Shown here one piece after another: positions 51,218 to 62,000 of a stretch of 64,000 nt of DNA. The stretch spans positions 62,001 through 126,000 of the forward strand of contig CAWGLY010000004.1 of the NCBI GenBank assembly GCA_963823505.1. The letters are read 5' to 3'. Below the pieces are notes generated by a model. That model did not search any database. It had not been told where the DNA came from and worked only from the letters and a program-made list of their open reading frames with translations. The position numbers and the translations under genes were made by a program. Position 1 is the stretch's first letter, and each line of letters starts with the position of its first letter. Source of the DNA: DATHZQ01 sp963823505. Its GTDB lineage: Bacteria; Actinomycetota; Acidimicrobiia; Spongiisociales; UBA5794.

Positions 51218-52039
51218 GTGAACGACACCGAACCGAGCCTGAAGCTACGCATTCGCCACATCATCTTCGATCACGACACGCCGGCGGCGAAGACGTTCGA
51301 CGTGGTGCTGATGGTGCTGATCGTCTTCAGTGTGCTGCTCGTGATGCTGGAGACGGTCGAGGAGATCGAGGCGCGCTACGGCACGCTGCTGCTGGTGCTG
51401 GAGTGGATCGTGACGATCCTCTTCTCGATCGAGTACATCCTCCGGCTGGGACGGTCGAGAACCGGCGGCAGTACGCCACGAGCTTCTTCGGCGATCATCG
51501 ATCTGCTGTCGATCCTGCCGGTGTATCTGAGTCTGATCCTGCCGGGTGCGCAGTCGCTGCTCGTGATCCGTTCGTTGCGCCTGCTGCGGGTGTTCCGAGT
51601 GTTCAAGATGGCGCCGTGGCTGAGCGAGGCGAACTACCTGACCCGGGCAATCCGGGCCAGCTCCCGCAAGATCGTGGTGTTTCTCATCGTCGTCGTCCTG
51701 ATCAACGTCATCGTGGGGTCAACGATGTACGTCATCGAAGGCCCGGAGCACGGCTACGACTCGATGTTCCGCGGCGTCTACTGGTCGATCGTGACGATGA
51801 GCACTGTCGGCTTCGGCGACATCGCGCCGTCGACACCGCTCGGCCAGGTCTTGGCGGCGATCCTGATGATCACCGGCTATGCCGTCATCGCCGTCCCCAC
51901 CGGGATCGTGGCGGCTGAAGTGGCGTCGACCGGCAACGAGCAGCGTGAGCTGTCATGCCCCGGCTGCGGTTCGGCGGCCCACGGTGCGACGGCGCGGTTC
52001 TGTGATGCGTGCGGCACGGCGCTGCCGGGGCGGGGGTGA
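51218..52039 (+). CDS. Voltage-gated-type potassium channel with C-terminal zinc ribbon
   Basis: 273 aa, six TM segments. S4-like helix VIRSLRLLRVFRVFKM with spaced Arg; pore with selectivity filter STVGFGD; C-terminal zinc ribbon with two CxxC-type pairs (CPGCGSAAHG, FCDACGTALPG). The stretch between S2 and S3 reads RLGRSRTGGSTPRASSAIIDLL, but the next frame over the same DNA reads TVENRRQYATSFFG, the expected channel sequence, so two compensating indels lie near 51446-51450 and 51490-51493. GTG start at 51218. Confidence 0.88.
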   Translation: MNDTEPSLKLRIRHIIFDHDTPAAKTFDVVLMVLIVFSVLLVMLETVEEIEARYGTLLLVLEWIVTILFSIEYILRLGRSRTGGSTPRASSAIIDLLSILPVYLSLILPGAQSLLVIRSLRLLRVFRVFKMAPWLSEANYLTRAIRASSRKIVVFLIVVVLINVIVGSTMYVIEGPEHGYDSMFRGVYWSIVTMSTVGFGDIAPSTPLGQVLAAILMITGYAVIAVPTGIVAAEVASTGNEQRELSCPGCGSAAHGATARFCDACGTALPGRG

Positions 52040-52052
52040 TGGCAGACGCGGA

Positions 52053-52081
52053 AGTCGCCCCGGCGCGAGGCCGGGGCGACT
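52053..52081. terminator. Strong 12-bp hairpin between convergent genes
   Basis: AGTCGCCCCGGC (52053-52064), loop GCGAG, perfect complement (52070-52081), between the channel stop and the stop of the secreted gene. No long T-tract on either side. Confidence 0.65.
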
Positions 52082-52099
52082 CTCGCATTGCTGTCTTGG

Positions 52100-52966
52100 C
52101 TACAGGTCCGACAGATCGAAGATCCCGAGCACGAAGTGATCGCCTGCCGCGGCGGGCACTCCGGGGAACGGAAAGATCGGGAGTCCGGGGTTGATGCCGT
52201 GGGTCATGCCGTCGGTGTGGATGATCAGCAGCATGAACGCCGCCGGCACCGGGCTGCGGACCAGCTCGGGCACTCCGTCGGCGTCGAGCACCTGGAATCC
52301 GTTGCTGTCAAAGACCCGCAGGTAGGAGCTGCCTACGGCCTGAGTCTTACCCAAACAGCACGTCGGCTGCTCGCCGCCGCTTCCGGCCGGTGCGTCCGCT
52401 TGATGCGTGTTCGTCAGCGTGTTGCGCAGCGGACCCTGGTTGGCGGCGAGCGGGTTGTAGTCCAATTCGATCTTCAGCTCGCCGTTGCCGTTCGGTTGCA
52501 CAACCATCTGGTTGGGTTCGATGCCAAGCCCCTCGGTGAAGGCGGCCGTCGTCGCGGCGACCGGAGCCGAAACACCTGCAATGCCCGGCGATACGCCATC
52601 ACCGAAGATCGGGTCGGGCGGAACCACGCCGGGGCCCGGGTAGTAGTACGAGATCCAGGCCGTGATGACCCAATCTGGGTCGAGGCCGTCAGCGGCGAAC
52701 TTGGCGACGGCGGTGCCATCGTCCTCGATCTCGAGCTTCAACTCACCCGACGTCCCGTCCAGTGTCGCCGGGTCGAGGCCTGCGGGAACGATGCACGGAG
52801 GCACCGTCGGTGCCCCGGGGGCCGGGAAGCAGGTCATGGGGATCTTGTGGTTGATCGTGTTGCCTGCATAGGCGCCCACTGCGGGGTCGACGATCACCAA
52901 GAGCCCGGCGAGTAGAGCCAGCGCAATCAAGAACCTGCCACCGCGCCTGGGATGAATCCGTACCAC
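52100..52966 (-). CDS. Secreted hypothetical protein
   Basis: 288 aa. Signal peptide (RFLIALALLAGLLVIVDPAVGAYA) cleaved near residue 34; mature part rich in Gly/Pro and Asp, with a CHRD/PEP-like look (GLDPDWVITAWISYYYPG, ELKIELDYNPLA) and a CCLG pair. No family assigned. The start is a GTG at 52966 with GGAGGG about 8 nt upstream; CTGTCACC lies 53-60 nt upstream as in the Uma2 leaders. Confidence 0.78.
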   Translation of the reverse strand: MVRIHPRRGGRFLIALALLAGLLVIVDPAVGAYAGNTINHKIPMTCFPAPGAPTVPPCIVPAGLDPATLDGTSGELKLEIEDDGTAVAKFAADGLDPDWVITAWISYYYPGPGVVPPDPIFGDGVSPGIAGVSAPVAATTAAFTEGLGIEPNQMVVQPNGNGELKIELDYNPLAANQGPLRNTLTNTHQADAPAGSGGEQPTCCLGKTQAVGSSYLRVFDSNGFQVLDADGVPELVRSPVPAAFMLLIIHTDGMTHGINPGLPIFPFPGVPAAAGDHFVLGIFDLSDL

Positions 52967-53131
52967 TGCATGCCCTCCTGGTGCGTCACCTCCGGCCGAT
53001 CCGGAGGCGTGCGCCGACGGTGACAGAGGGGTGTAACCGGGCGGTCACCGGGGGGTCGCCAAGACGACTCCGCGATAGTCAGTGGCCGCCTCAGCATCGA
53101 GCTGGGGCGGCCACTCTGCCGAAGTGTTGCG

Positions 53132-55534
53132 TCAGTTCACGCTGATGCAGGTGAACGATTCGGGTGCAGGCTCGTATGCGTCCAGCAGGGCTCCCGGTAC
53201 GTTTTCCCGATACGAGTCGGCGTAGTAGTTAACTGCGCACCACTTGTCATCTGGCTCGACGTAAGTCCTTTCGTTGCCGGCGAGTAGCCACAGATTGCCG
53301 TTGATGTCTTCGGCCACTGTTCCTACCCCCGGTTCTGGGAGCAGGTACTCGCCCGTGGTGCATTCATCGATCGAGTCACCTTCCACCATGCCGAGGATGA
53401 TTCCTAGCTCATCTACGGGGTACCGGTAGCTCAAGCATTCAAAGACCCCGGGTGCGAGCGGGTGGTACAGCCCGGTTAAGTAGTCGAAGAACCACTCGTC
53501 GCCATTCGCTTCTCGGACGAGTTCGCCCGGGCCGAGGTCAGTTGTTACACCGGAGCCGGGATCGCCTCCGGGGTTTGTGAGCTCCTCAACCCATTCGCTC
53601 TGACACTGCAGGTCCAATCGCCACCCCGCGTCGTTGAAAATCGAGAGACAGTGCGACCCGACCGGAAAACCGCCATACGATGTCGGCTTTGCAGCGGCGT
53701 ACTCCATGAATACGAGGCCATTCGGCAGCTGGAGGGTCCCGATCAGATCCACGGCGACAGTTCCCGCCTTGAGTATGTCCTGTCCGGTGTTGACGGTGCT
53801 CGTGATAGCTTCGATCGAGGCCTTCCAACGCTCCGTGGCGCGAAGCGCATAGGTCCTTGTGGCCTCACCACCGAATTGCCCGATCGCCTCGATGAGGTCG
53901 TCGTAGGAATCGGGAAGACAAGAGCCCAGTGCGGGGACCAGACCTGCAAGGTGCGAGTTCGATGCAGTCCAGGCGCACTCTGCGAGTTCGTACGTCTCAT
54001 CGTCGAATACGAATTCGATCGCACTGCCGTCGGGAAACAGATCACCCATCCAGTCGAAGATTTCGCCAACAGTCACGTCAAGTGCGATCGCGACCGAGGT
54101 GCGCAGCTGGCTGGCAGAGAAGTTGACGCTCGCCACGGTGGAGGGCCATGTCGCATGGTTCACGCTCACCACCGGGGATGCTGGGCTCAATCGAACGTGC
54201 AGTTCACCCTCCGGCGCAACCGCCGGACCAAACGCGACGATCTCAGCAATGATGTCTGATCCTCCTACTTCGCTGAGATCGACTGCCGAGGCTGGATTGG
54301 CAAGCACCAACGTTCGGTCGAAGATGACCGTCGACCGGTTCCGAAGCTTGACGACGGCATCGCTGGCAGAGAACAGCGAGCATGCTCCGAACAGCGGACC
54401 TCCGGCAATGCCGGGATCGACCATCCCTCCTTCGATCGACACCCGAGCGACGGCGGACGGTGAGCAATCTGGAGGCGAAATCGCTGTTCCTCCCGCCCAG
54501 TCGATCACGTCGTAGAAGCGGTTGTACCAGGGCGTCTCAATCGTCTCTACGGTTGACAGCGATGTGAGCGGAGTCGACACCATATTGGCTGTGAATGTCA
54601 GTCCGTGGTCGGGTGTGATCAGTTCGGTGCCATCGACCGTCTCGTGATAGACGGCCGGAACTGTCGGTAGGCCGAGTCCGTCCCACTGGAAAGTATCCCT
54701 CGGTAGGCCGACCTCCACCTCGCCGATCCACGGACCCTCGATGTGGGCATCCATGCGCGGCCAATCTGCGGTCTCGCTGATATCCGGAAGGACCGTCACT
54801 GACGCCCAAGCGCCGACGGGGTCCGTGATCGCACCTGGCGGGACGGCAAGGGAGTAGTTTCCCCGGCTGCCCTCAATGTCGACCTCCGCCCCTATGGAGG
54901 CATAGACCCACCGGTACGCCACAGAGTTCCCGTCGTCATCCACTGCTTCGAACGGCGCCGGGGTGATGCACAGGTCACCGGCGAGCTTCTTCAGGCGACC
55001 ATCGCCCACCCCGGAGATGATCGTCGCATGCTCCAAGGTCGGGAACGGATGAAGCGCCCGCCACTCGACGAGGCTCTCGGCCACGGGCTCCGACGCAAAG
55101 ACGTCGGCGATCTCATCGACGCTTGCCGTTTGGAGGTCGATCTGCTCATCCGACTCGCAGACGTCTGCTGGAATCGGGGGCGGCAGAGTGAGGGTGGCGC
55201 ATGCATCAACCGCTGCGATGAGCTGGCTCATCCGGCCTGGCCCAATCCCAGCGACGATCAGCGCATCCTCGAGCGAGTAGTGAGGCCGAGATTCCACGAT
55301 CCGTTCTGCTATCGGCGTGGCGACATCGAGGGTTGTCTGCAGATCCTCCAGCGACGCCGTGTTCATGTCGAGTTGCCCCTCGGCGCAAACCAACTCCACG
55401 ACCGGGATTGCTGCGCCGGGATCCGTTGTAACACCACCTTGCGCCGACGCACGATCGGTTGATGCAACCAAGACTGATCCGACCAGCAAAGAAATGACCA
55501 ACGGCATGAGATGCCGGTGCAACGAAACAGACAC
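53132..55534 (-). CDS. Large secreted protein with two ComEA-like HhH modules
   Basis: 800 aa. Signal peptide (LMPLVISLLVGSVLVAS...ASA/QG) then two helix-hairpin-helix modules at about 50-115 and 120-185: DMNTASLEDLQTTLDVATPI...GIGPGRMSQL and DLQTASVDEIADVFASEPVA...GVGDGRLKKL. Both are of the ComEA type used for extracellular DNA binding. The remaining 600 residues are beta-rich with scattered Cys and unrecognised. The GTG at 55534 after a GGGGGG run is chosen; ATG at 55585 or 55639 would precede the signal peptide by 17-35 residues. Upstream DNA is AT-richer than its surroundings. Confidence 0.8.
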   Translation of the reverse strand: MSVSLHRHLMPLVISLLVGSVLVASTDRASAQGGVTTDPGAAIPVVELVCAEGQLDMNTASLEDLQTTLDVATPIAERIVESRPHYSLEDALIVAGIGPGRMSQLIAAVDACATLTLPPPIPADVCESDEQIDLQTASVDEIADVFASEPVAESLVEWRALHPFPTLEHATIISGVGDGRLKKLAGDLCITPAPFEAVDDDGNSVAYRWVYASIGAEVDIEGSRGNYSLAVPPGAITDPVGAWASVTVLPDISETADWPRMDAHIEGPWIGEVEVGLPRDTFQWDGLGLPTVPAVYHETVDGTELITPDHGLTFTANMVSTPLTSLSTVETIETPWYNRFYDVIDWAGGTAISPPDCSPSAVARVSIEGGMVDPGIAGGPLFGACSLFSASDAVVKLRNRSTVIFDRTLVLANPASAVDLSEVGGSDIIAEIVAFGPAVAPEGELHVRLSPASPVVSVNHATWPSTVASVNFSASQLRTSVAIALDVTVGEIFDWMGDLFPDGSAIEFVFDDETYELAECAWTASNSHLAGLVPALGSCLPDSYDDLIEAIGQFGGEATRTYALRATERWKASIEAITSTVNTGQDILKAGTVAVDLIGTLQLPNGLVFMEYAAAKPTSYGGFPVGSHCLSIFNDAGWRLDLQCQSEWVEELTNPGGDPGSGVTTDLGPGELVREANGDEWFFDYLTGLYHPLAPGVFECLSYRYPVDELGIILGMVEGDSIDECTTGEYLLPEPGVGTVAEDINGNLWLLAGNERTYVEPDDKWCAVNYYADSYRENVPGALLDAYEPAPESFTCISVN

Positions 55535-55790
55535 TTTGAGCCCCCCTCTACGTGTCGAATTCTCTCCTTTCGCATCATCAGCCATATGCCCTAGCGCATC
55601 ATCATCAAAATTGATGAAACTCCATCCGAATGAAATCAACCCGTGAGCTTCACGGCCCGCCCTTGATCTCGAACCACCAGTTGCTCGCTAGACGAAGCCA
55701 CCGGACCCTGACGCCCAGTGACCATTGCCCAGTGCCGCCCATCCATGCGCGCTGTAGGCTCGTGGTCGCCAGGACTCCCGAGGGGGGAGA
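55535..55790. other. Intergenic region before the hsd locus
   Basis: 256 bp between divergent genes. It has locally lower GC (CATCATCATC and AAAATTGATG near 55595-55615) and no ORF; promoters of both flanking genes are expected here. GGGGGGAGA lies before the hsdM GTG. Confidence 0.4.
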
Positions 55791-57750
55791 GTGGAACATC
55801 ACTCTGAGCTGACCAACTTCATCTGGACCGTCGCCGATCTGCTCCGCGGCGACTACAAGCAGTCCGAGTACGGGCGCGTCATCCTGCCGCTCACGGTGAT
55901 CCGCCGCCTCGACTCGGTCCTCGCACCGACCAAGGCCAAGGTCCTCGCCGAGCACGACCGCTACCGGGACAAGCTCGGCGACGAGGCTCTCGCCGACCTC
56001 CTCAACCGGGCCGCCGGGCACACCTTCCACAACACCTCGACGCCTCGACTTCGAGACCCTGGTCGCCGACGCCCCCAACATCGCCGCCAACCTGAAGTCC
56101 TACCTCGCCGGGTTCTCCGAGAACGCCCGGCGGATCCTCGACAACTTCCGGTTCAACGAGCACATCAACCGGCTCGACCGGGCCGGGATCCTCTACCTCA
56201 TCATCCAGCGGTTCAACCAGGTCGACCTCCACCCCGACCGGGTCTCCAACGTCCAGATGGGCTACATCTACGAGGACCTCATCCGCCGCTTCTCGGAGCA
56301 GTCCAACGAGACCGCCGGCGAGCACTTCACCCCCCGTGAGGTCATCAAGCTCATGGTCAACCTGCTCTTCGCCCCCGACCAGGACGTGCTCACCGACCGC
56401 CACATCGTCCGCACCATCTACGACCCCGCCTGCGGCACCGGCGGCATGCTGTCGGTCGCCGAGAACCACCTCCGCAACCTCAACCCCGACGCCACCCTCG
56501 AAGCCTTCGGCCAGGAGATCAACCCCGAGACCTACGCCACCTGCGTCTCCGACATGATGTTGAAGGGCCACGACACCGACAACATCGTCTTCGGCAACAC
56601 CTTCACCGAAGACGGCCTCCCCACCAAACGCTTCGACTACATGCTCACCAACCCGCCCTTCGGCGTCGACTGGAAGAAGTACCAGCAGCAGGTCAAGGAC
56701 GAGCACGAGCAACACGGCTGGCAGGGACGATTCGGCGCCGGCCTGCCCCGAGTCTCCGACGGATCGCTCCTCTTCCTCCAACACATGATGTCGAAGATGA
56801 AGGCGCCCCAGCACGGCGGCAGCCGCCTCGCCATCGTCTTCAACGCCTCGCCGCTGTTCACCGGCGCCGCCGGCTCCGGCGAGTCGGAGATCCGCCGCTG
56901 GATCATCGAGAACGACTGGCTCGACGCCATCGTCGCCCTGCCCGACCAGCTCTTCTACAACACCGGCATCTCCACCTACGTCTGGGTGCTCACCAACCGC
57001 AAGACCGACGCCCGCAAAGGCAAGGTCCAGCTCATCGACGCCCGCGACCTGTTCCAGAAGATGCGCAAGAGCCTCGGCGACAAACGCAACGAGCTGTCCG
57101 ACGACCACATCGCCGAGATCACCCAGATCTACGCCGACTTCGCCGAGTCCGACCGCTCGAAGATCTTCCCCAACGAGCACTTCGGCTTCCGCCGCATCAC
57201 CGTCGAGCGCCCGATGCGGGGCAGTTGGGTCATCGACGACGAGGCGATCGAGTCGATCCAGGCACACCGGTCGTTCGAGAAGATGAAGCCCGACCAGCAG
57301 GCGGCGCTGCTCGATGCGGTGACGGCGATCCGGGACGACTACGGCACCGACGAGGCGGCGCTGGTCGACAAGCTGAAGGCGGCCACCGCCGAGCGAGGGC
57401 TCAAGCTGACGGCGACGATCAAGAAGCTGGTGCTCGGCGCCGCCTACCGCTACGACCCCGACGGCGAGCTGCTCCTCGACAAGGACGGCAACCCGCAGCC
57501 CGACTCCGATCTGCGCGACTACGAGAACGTGCCGCTCGCCGAGACGATCGAGGAGTACATGCAGCGCGAGGTGCTGCCCCATGTCCCCGGCGCCTGGGTC
57601 GACGAGTCGAAGACCAAGATCGGCTACGAGATCCCCTTCACTCGGGAGTTCTACGTCTACGAGCCGCCCCGACCGCTGGCGGAGATCGACGCCGAGATTG
57701 AGGCGCTCGAGGGCGAGATCCTGGAGCTGCTCCGCGAGGTCGCGACTTGA
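55791..57750 (+). pseudogene. hsdM: Type I restriction-modification methyltransferase HsdM, one frameshift
   Basis: About 652 codons when the single extra base near 56040 (ACCTCG-A-CGCCTC) is ignored. N-terminal HsdM domain (TNFIWTVADLLRGDYKQSEYG), then the N6-adenine methyltransferase core with motif I DPACGTGGML (about 215), motif IV NPPFGVDWKK, and the C-terminal helical part ending REVAT. GTG start at 55791 preceded by GGGGGGAGA. Apart from the indel, sequence is well conserved. In type I systems HsdM2-HsdS methylates and HsdR2 cuts DNA. Confidence 0.87.
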
Positions 57751-59055
57751 CCGTTCAACTCGCGGCCGCCGTGTCCGTTGACAGCGCCGACGTACTCGCA
57801 GATCCGATGGACGGCTCGACGCTCTCCGGTCGCTCCGTGACGGCACGTTGAGTCGACGGCACCGGTCGCCTCGTCGACTGGACTGGCGATCGCCCGGAGC
57901 ACACGATCGAATCGGACGAGGCGGCCAGACGGCTTCGACGCATCGTGGCGGGCGACACGATCATGCTCGACGAAGTCGCGGACGTACCTGCACGAGGTCT
58001 GGCATGTCTGATCGGTCCGGACCACTGCTCGCTCACGAGCTAGTGGTCGTGCGTCCGAACCGCATGGATCTCGACAGCACGCTACCTCTACTACGTCGTT
58101 CTGTCGTCTACGTTCGTCGAAGTGGTCGGATGCGCTCGTCCTATGGCACGACGATGCCGCGCACCTCAGTCGGAAGCGCCGTGGCAAGCTCGAGAGTCGA
58201 GCTGCCGTCCCTGCCGGCAACTCAGCAGCACCATCGCCGACTTCCTTGATCGGGAGACGGGGCGGATTGATGCGTTGGTGGAGAAGAAGCGGCGGCTGAT
58301 CGAGCTGCTCGAAGAGAAGCGGACGGCGCTGATCAGCCACGTCGTCACCAAGGGCCTCGACCCAACCGTCCCGATGAAGGACTCCGGCATCCCCTGGCTC
58401 GGCGAGATCCCAGCGCATTGGGAGCGTTACCAAGCACGTGCTCGTCCACATTGCCGAAGGTCAGGTCGGAGCATCGACGTCTCGAGCCGTCGGACGCATC
58501 GATGCCGCTCGTAGCATCCGTAACTACATGCGTCCAGGCCGAGTCGACGAGTTGACCGACGTCGCATCATGCTCCAGGAGCAGGATGCCATCAGCGGTAA
58601 GTACCTGTGCGAAGCCGGGCGATCGTCGATCTATTCGAAGATCCGCACCCGGCCGACGAAGGTTGTGTTGGCTCCAGGCGAGTGCCTCTGTAGCGCCGAC
58701 ATCGTACCCAATGCGTGTCGCCATGGGCTTCGCCCCGGGTTCTTGCGTTGGTGCTTGCTAGGCGATCGCTTCTCGACGCAGGCCGCAGCTTGGGTCTCTG
58801 AACGGTGCGGCTATGCCGAAGGTCAACCGGGGACGCTCGTCGACGTGACGATTCCCGAGCCGCCCGGCGACGAGCAGGCCAGCGATGTCTGGGACTTGCA
58901 GGAGCGCTGGAGCAGACTGGACGAGTGATGCGGCTTGATCGAGCAGCAGCTCGACCTGCTCGCCGAGTACCGCCAAGCCCTCATCACCGCCGCCGTGACC
59001 GGCCAGATCGACGTCGAGCGCCGAGACGCCCGAGCCCGAGGAGGCACTGGCATGA
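57751..59055 (+). pseudogene. hsdS: Type I specificity subunit HsdS, multiply frameshifted
   Basis: Pieces of both target-recognition domains can be followed through changing frames: VVVRPNRMDLDST and GTTMPRTS (TRD1 end), central conserved helix IADFLDRETGRIDALVEKKR at 58232-58291 with GLDPTVPMKDSGIPWLGEIP after it, HIAEGQVGAS, EQDAISGKYL, IYSKIR...KVVLAP, GFLRWCLLGDRFS and TIPEPP (TRD2), and the C-terminal helix IEQQLDLLAEYRQALI from 58938. Near 59016 one extra base hides the stop; without it the gene ends EEALA-TGA, overlapping the hsdR ATG as ATGA. N-terminal codons after 57750 are poorly preserved. Confidence 0.78.
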
Positions 59056-62000
59056 GCGTCCACAAGGAGGGCACCTTCGAGGCGGCGATCGAGTCGCACC
59101 TCCTCGCCAACGGCTACTTGTCTCGCCGACTCCGTACGACGCCGACCTCGCCCTCGACACCGGCCACCTGTTCGCCTTCATCGAGGCGACCCAGCCCGAA
59201 GCCTGGGCCGAATACGTCAGCCTCCACGGCGACCAGGCACGCTCCACCCTCCTCAAGCGCATCGTCTCCGAGCTGGACCGCCAAGGCTCGCTCGGAGTAC
59301 TGCGCAACGGCGTCGTCGACTACGGACAGACGTTCAAGCTCGCCTTCTACCGGCCCGCCACCACGCTGGCTCCCGACGTGCAGCAGCTGTACGACGCCAA
59401 CCGGCTTGTCGGTGATGCGGCAGGTGCCGCTGTCGGGCACGCAACGAGACCGTCGACATGGTGCTGTTCGTCAACGGCATACCTGTCGTCACCATCGAGT
59501 TGAAGACGCCGACCACCAACCAGACCGTCGAGGACGCCGTCAAGCAGTACAAGGCACGAGACCATCGCCAGCAGCTGTTCCGCTACGCCGAGCGGGCGCT
59601 CGTCCACTTCGCCGTCGATCCCGAGTCTGCCTACATGGCGACCAGGCTCAGCGGCAAGCAGACCCGGTTCCTGCCGTTCAACATCGGCCGGGACGGCGGC
59701 GCCGGCAACCCCGACAACCCCGCCGGCTACAAGACCGCCTACCTGTGGGAAGACGTCTGGCAACGCGACTCGCTGCTCGACCTGGTGCAGCGCTTCATCA
59801 ACATCGAGTACCCGCCCGGCACCAAGAAGAAGGACCCGAAGAAGGGCGTCCACATCTTCCCTCGCTATCACCAGCGGGACGTCGTGAGGCAACTCGAAGC
59901 CCACGCCCGCCAGACCGGACCCGGCCACAACTACCTGGTGCAGCACTCGGCCGGGTCGGGCAAGTCGAACTCGATCGCCTGGACCGCCCACCGGCTCTAC
60001 TCGCTGCACAACGAGGCCAACGAGCGGGTGTTCCACTCGGTGGTGGTGATCACCGACCGGCGGGTGCTCGACCAGCAGCTCCAGGACACGATCTACGGCA
60101 TCGAGCACCAGTTCGGTGTGGTGCACCGCATCGACGAGAACTCGCAGCAGCTCGCCGATGCGCTGGCGACCGGGGCGCCGATCATCATCTCGACGCTGCA
60201 GAAGTTCCCGGTGGTGATCGAGAAGATCGGCGGCCTGCCCGACCGCAACTACGCCGTGATCGTCGACGAGGCCCATTCCAGCCAGACCGGCGAGGCGGCC
60301 CGCAAGCTGCGCCAGGTGCTCACCACCGGCGGCATCGCCAACCTGCGCCGACGACGACGAGGAAGGCATCGACACCGAAGAGGCGGTGCTGCGGGTCATC
60401 GAAGCGTCGGGCCGCCAGCCCAACCTGAGCTTCTTCGCCTTCACCGCCACCCCGAAGCCGAAGACGCTGGAGATGTTCGGCACGGTCGGCGACGACGGCA
60501 AGCCCCGCCCGTTCCACGTGTACTCGATGCGCCAGGCCATCGAGGAGGGCTTCATCCTGGATGTGCTCGCCAACTACACGACGTACGACCGGTTCTTCAA
60601 GCTCACCAAGGCCATCGAGGACGACCCGGAGTTCGAGTCACGCAAGGCGCAGCGGGCGATCGCCCGGTTCGTGCGACTTCCACCCCACCAACCTGGCGCA
60701 GAAGGCCGAGGTGATCGTCGAGCACTTCCGCCAGCACGTCCGGCACCGGATCGACGGGCGGGCCAAGGCGATGGTGGTGACGAAGCTCGCGGCTGCAGGC
60801 GGTGCGCTTCTAGCAGGCGATCAACGAGTACTGCGACGCCAACGAGTACCACGACATCGGGACGCTGGTGGCGTTCTCCGGGTCGCTGGACGACGTGACG
60901 GCGGTCGCGTACACCGAGACGTCGCTGAACGGGTTCTCCGAGCGGGAGCTGCCCGGCCAAGTTCGACACCGACGAGTACCAGGTGCTGGTGGTGGCCGAG
61001 AAGTACCAGACCGGGTTCGACCAGCCGCTGCTGCACACGATGTACGTGGACAAGAAGCTCGACGGGGTGCAGGCCGTGCAGACGCTGTCCCGGCTGAACC
61101 GCACCATGCCCGGGCAAGGACGGACACGTTCGTCCTCGACTTCGTCAACGACGCCGAGGACATCCAGGGCGGCCTTCGAGCCGTACTACGAGGCAGACGG
61201 TGCTGGAGTCGCGGACGGATCCCAGCAATGCTGTACGACTTGAAGCACACGCTGGATGAGTGGGGGATCTACTGGCCACAGGAGGTGGAGGACTTCGCGG
61301 CGATCTTCTTCAAGCGGACGATGGACGCAAGCGACCAGGGACTCCTGTACGCCATCGTCGACAAGGCGGTGAGCCGTTTCGCAACGAGCTGCAGCATGAC
61401 GAAGAACGAGAGGACTTCAAGAGCCTGCTCGACTCGTACTTGCGGATGTATGGGTTCCTCACCCACGTTGTCAGCTTCAAGGACACGAGCCTGGAGAAGC
61501 TCTACGCCTATGGCAAGTGGCTGCGCCGGCTGCTGCCCAGTAGCCGGGAAGTCTCGATCGTCGACCTCGGTGAGGACATCGATCTGGCTGCGATCCGCAT
61601 CCAGTTTGCCGGTTCCGGCGCCATCGAGCTTGGCGAAGGACGGGAGCTGACGCCGCCCCGGCCGGGTGGCCGGAAGGCGGAGGAGCTGTATGTCTCACTT
61701 AGCGAGCTGATCAAGGAGTTCAACCAGCGGTTTGGCACCGATTTCACCGAGGCCGACATGTTGCTGCCAGAGGCGGTCCACTTGGACATGCTGGCAGACG
61801 ACAGACTGGCCGAGCAGGCCAGGGCCAACACGCCGGCGAACTTCCGCATCGTGTACGAGGATGCCTACCGGGATGCGCTGTTCGACCGTAAGGACCGCAA
61901 TGAGGAGGTGTTCCTCAAGCTGGTCGACAACAACAAGCTGCTGCAGGCGATGATGGATGCGTACTTCCAGGCGACGTACAAGAAGCTGCAGGACCAGAAG

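Noticed and set aside
56002..57846. 614-codon ORF antisense to hsdM
   Set aside because: Low-complexity Val/Gly/Asp/Leu product mirroring hsdM codon bias; not a gene.
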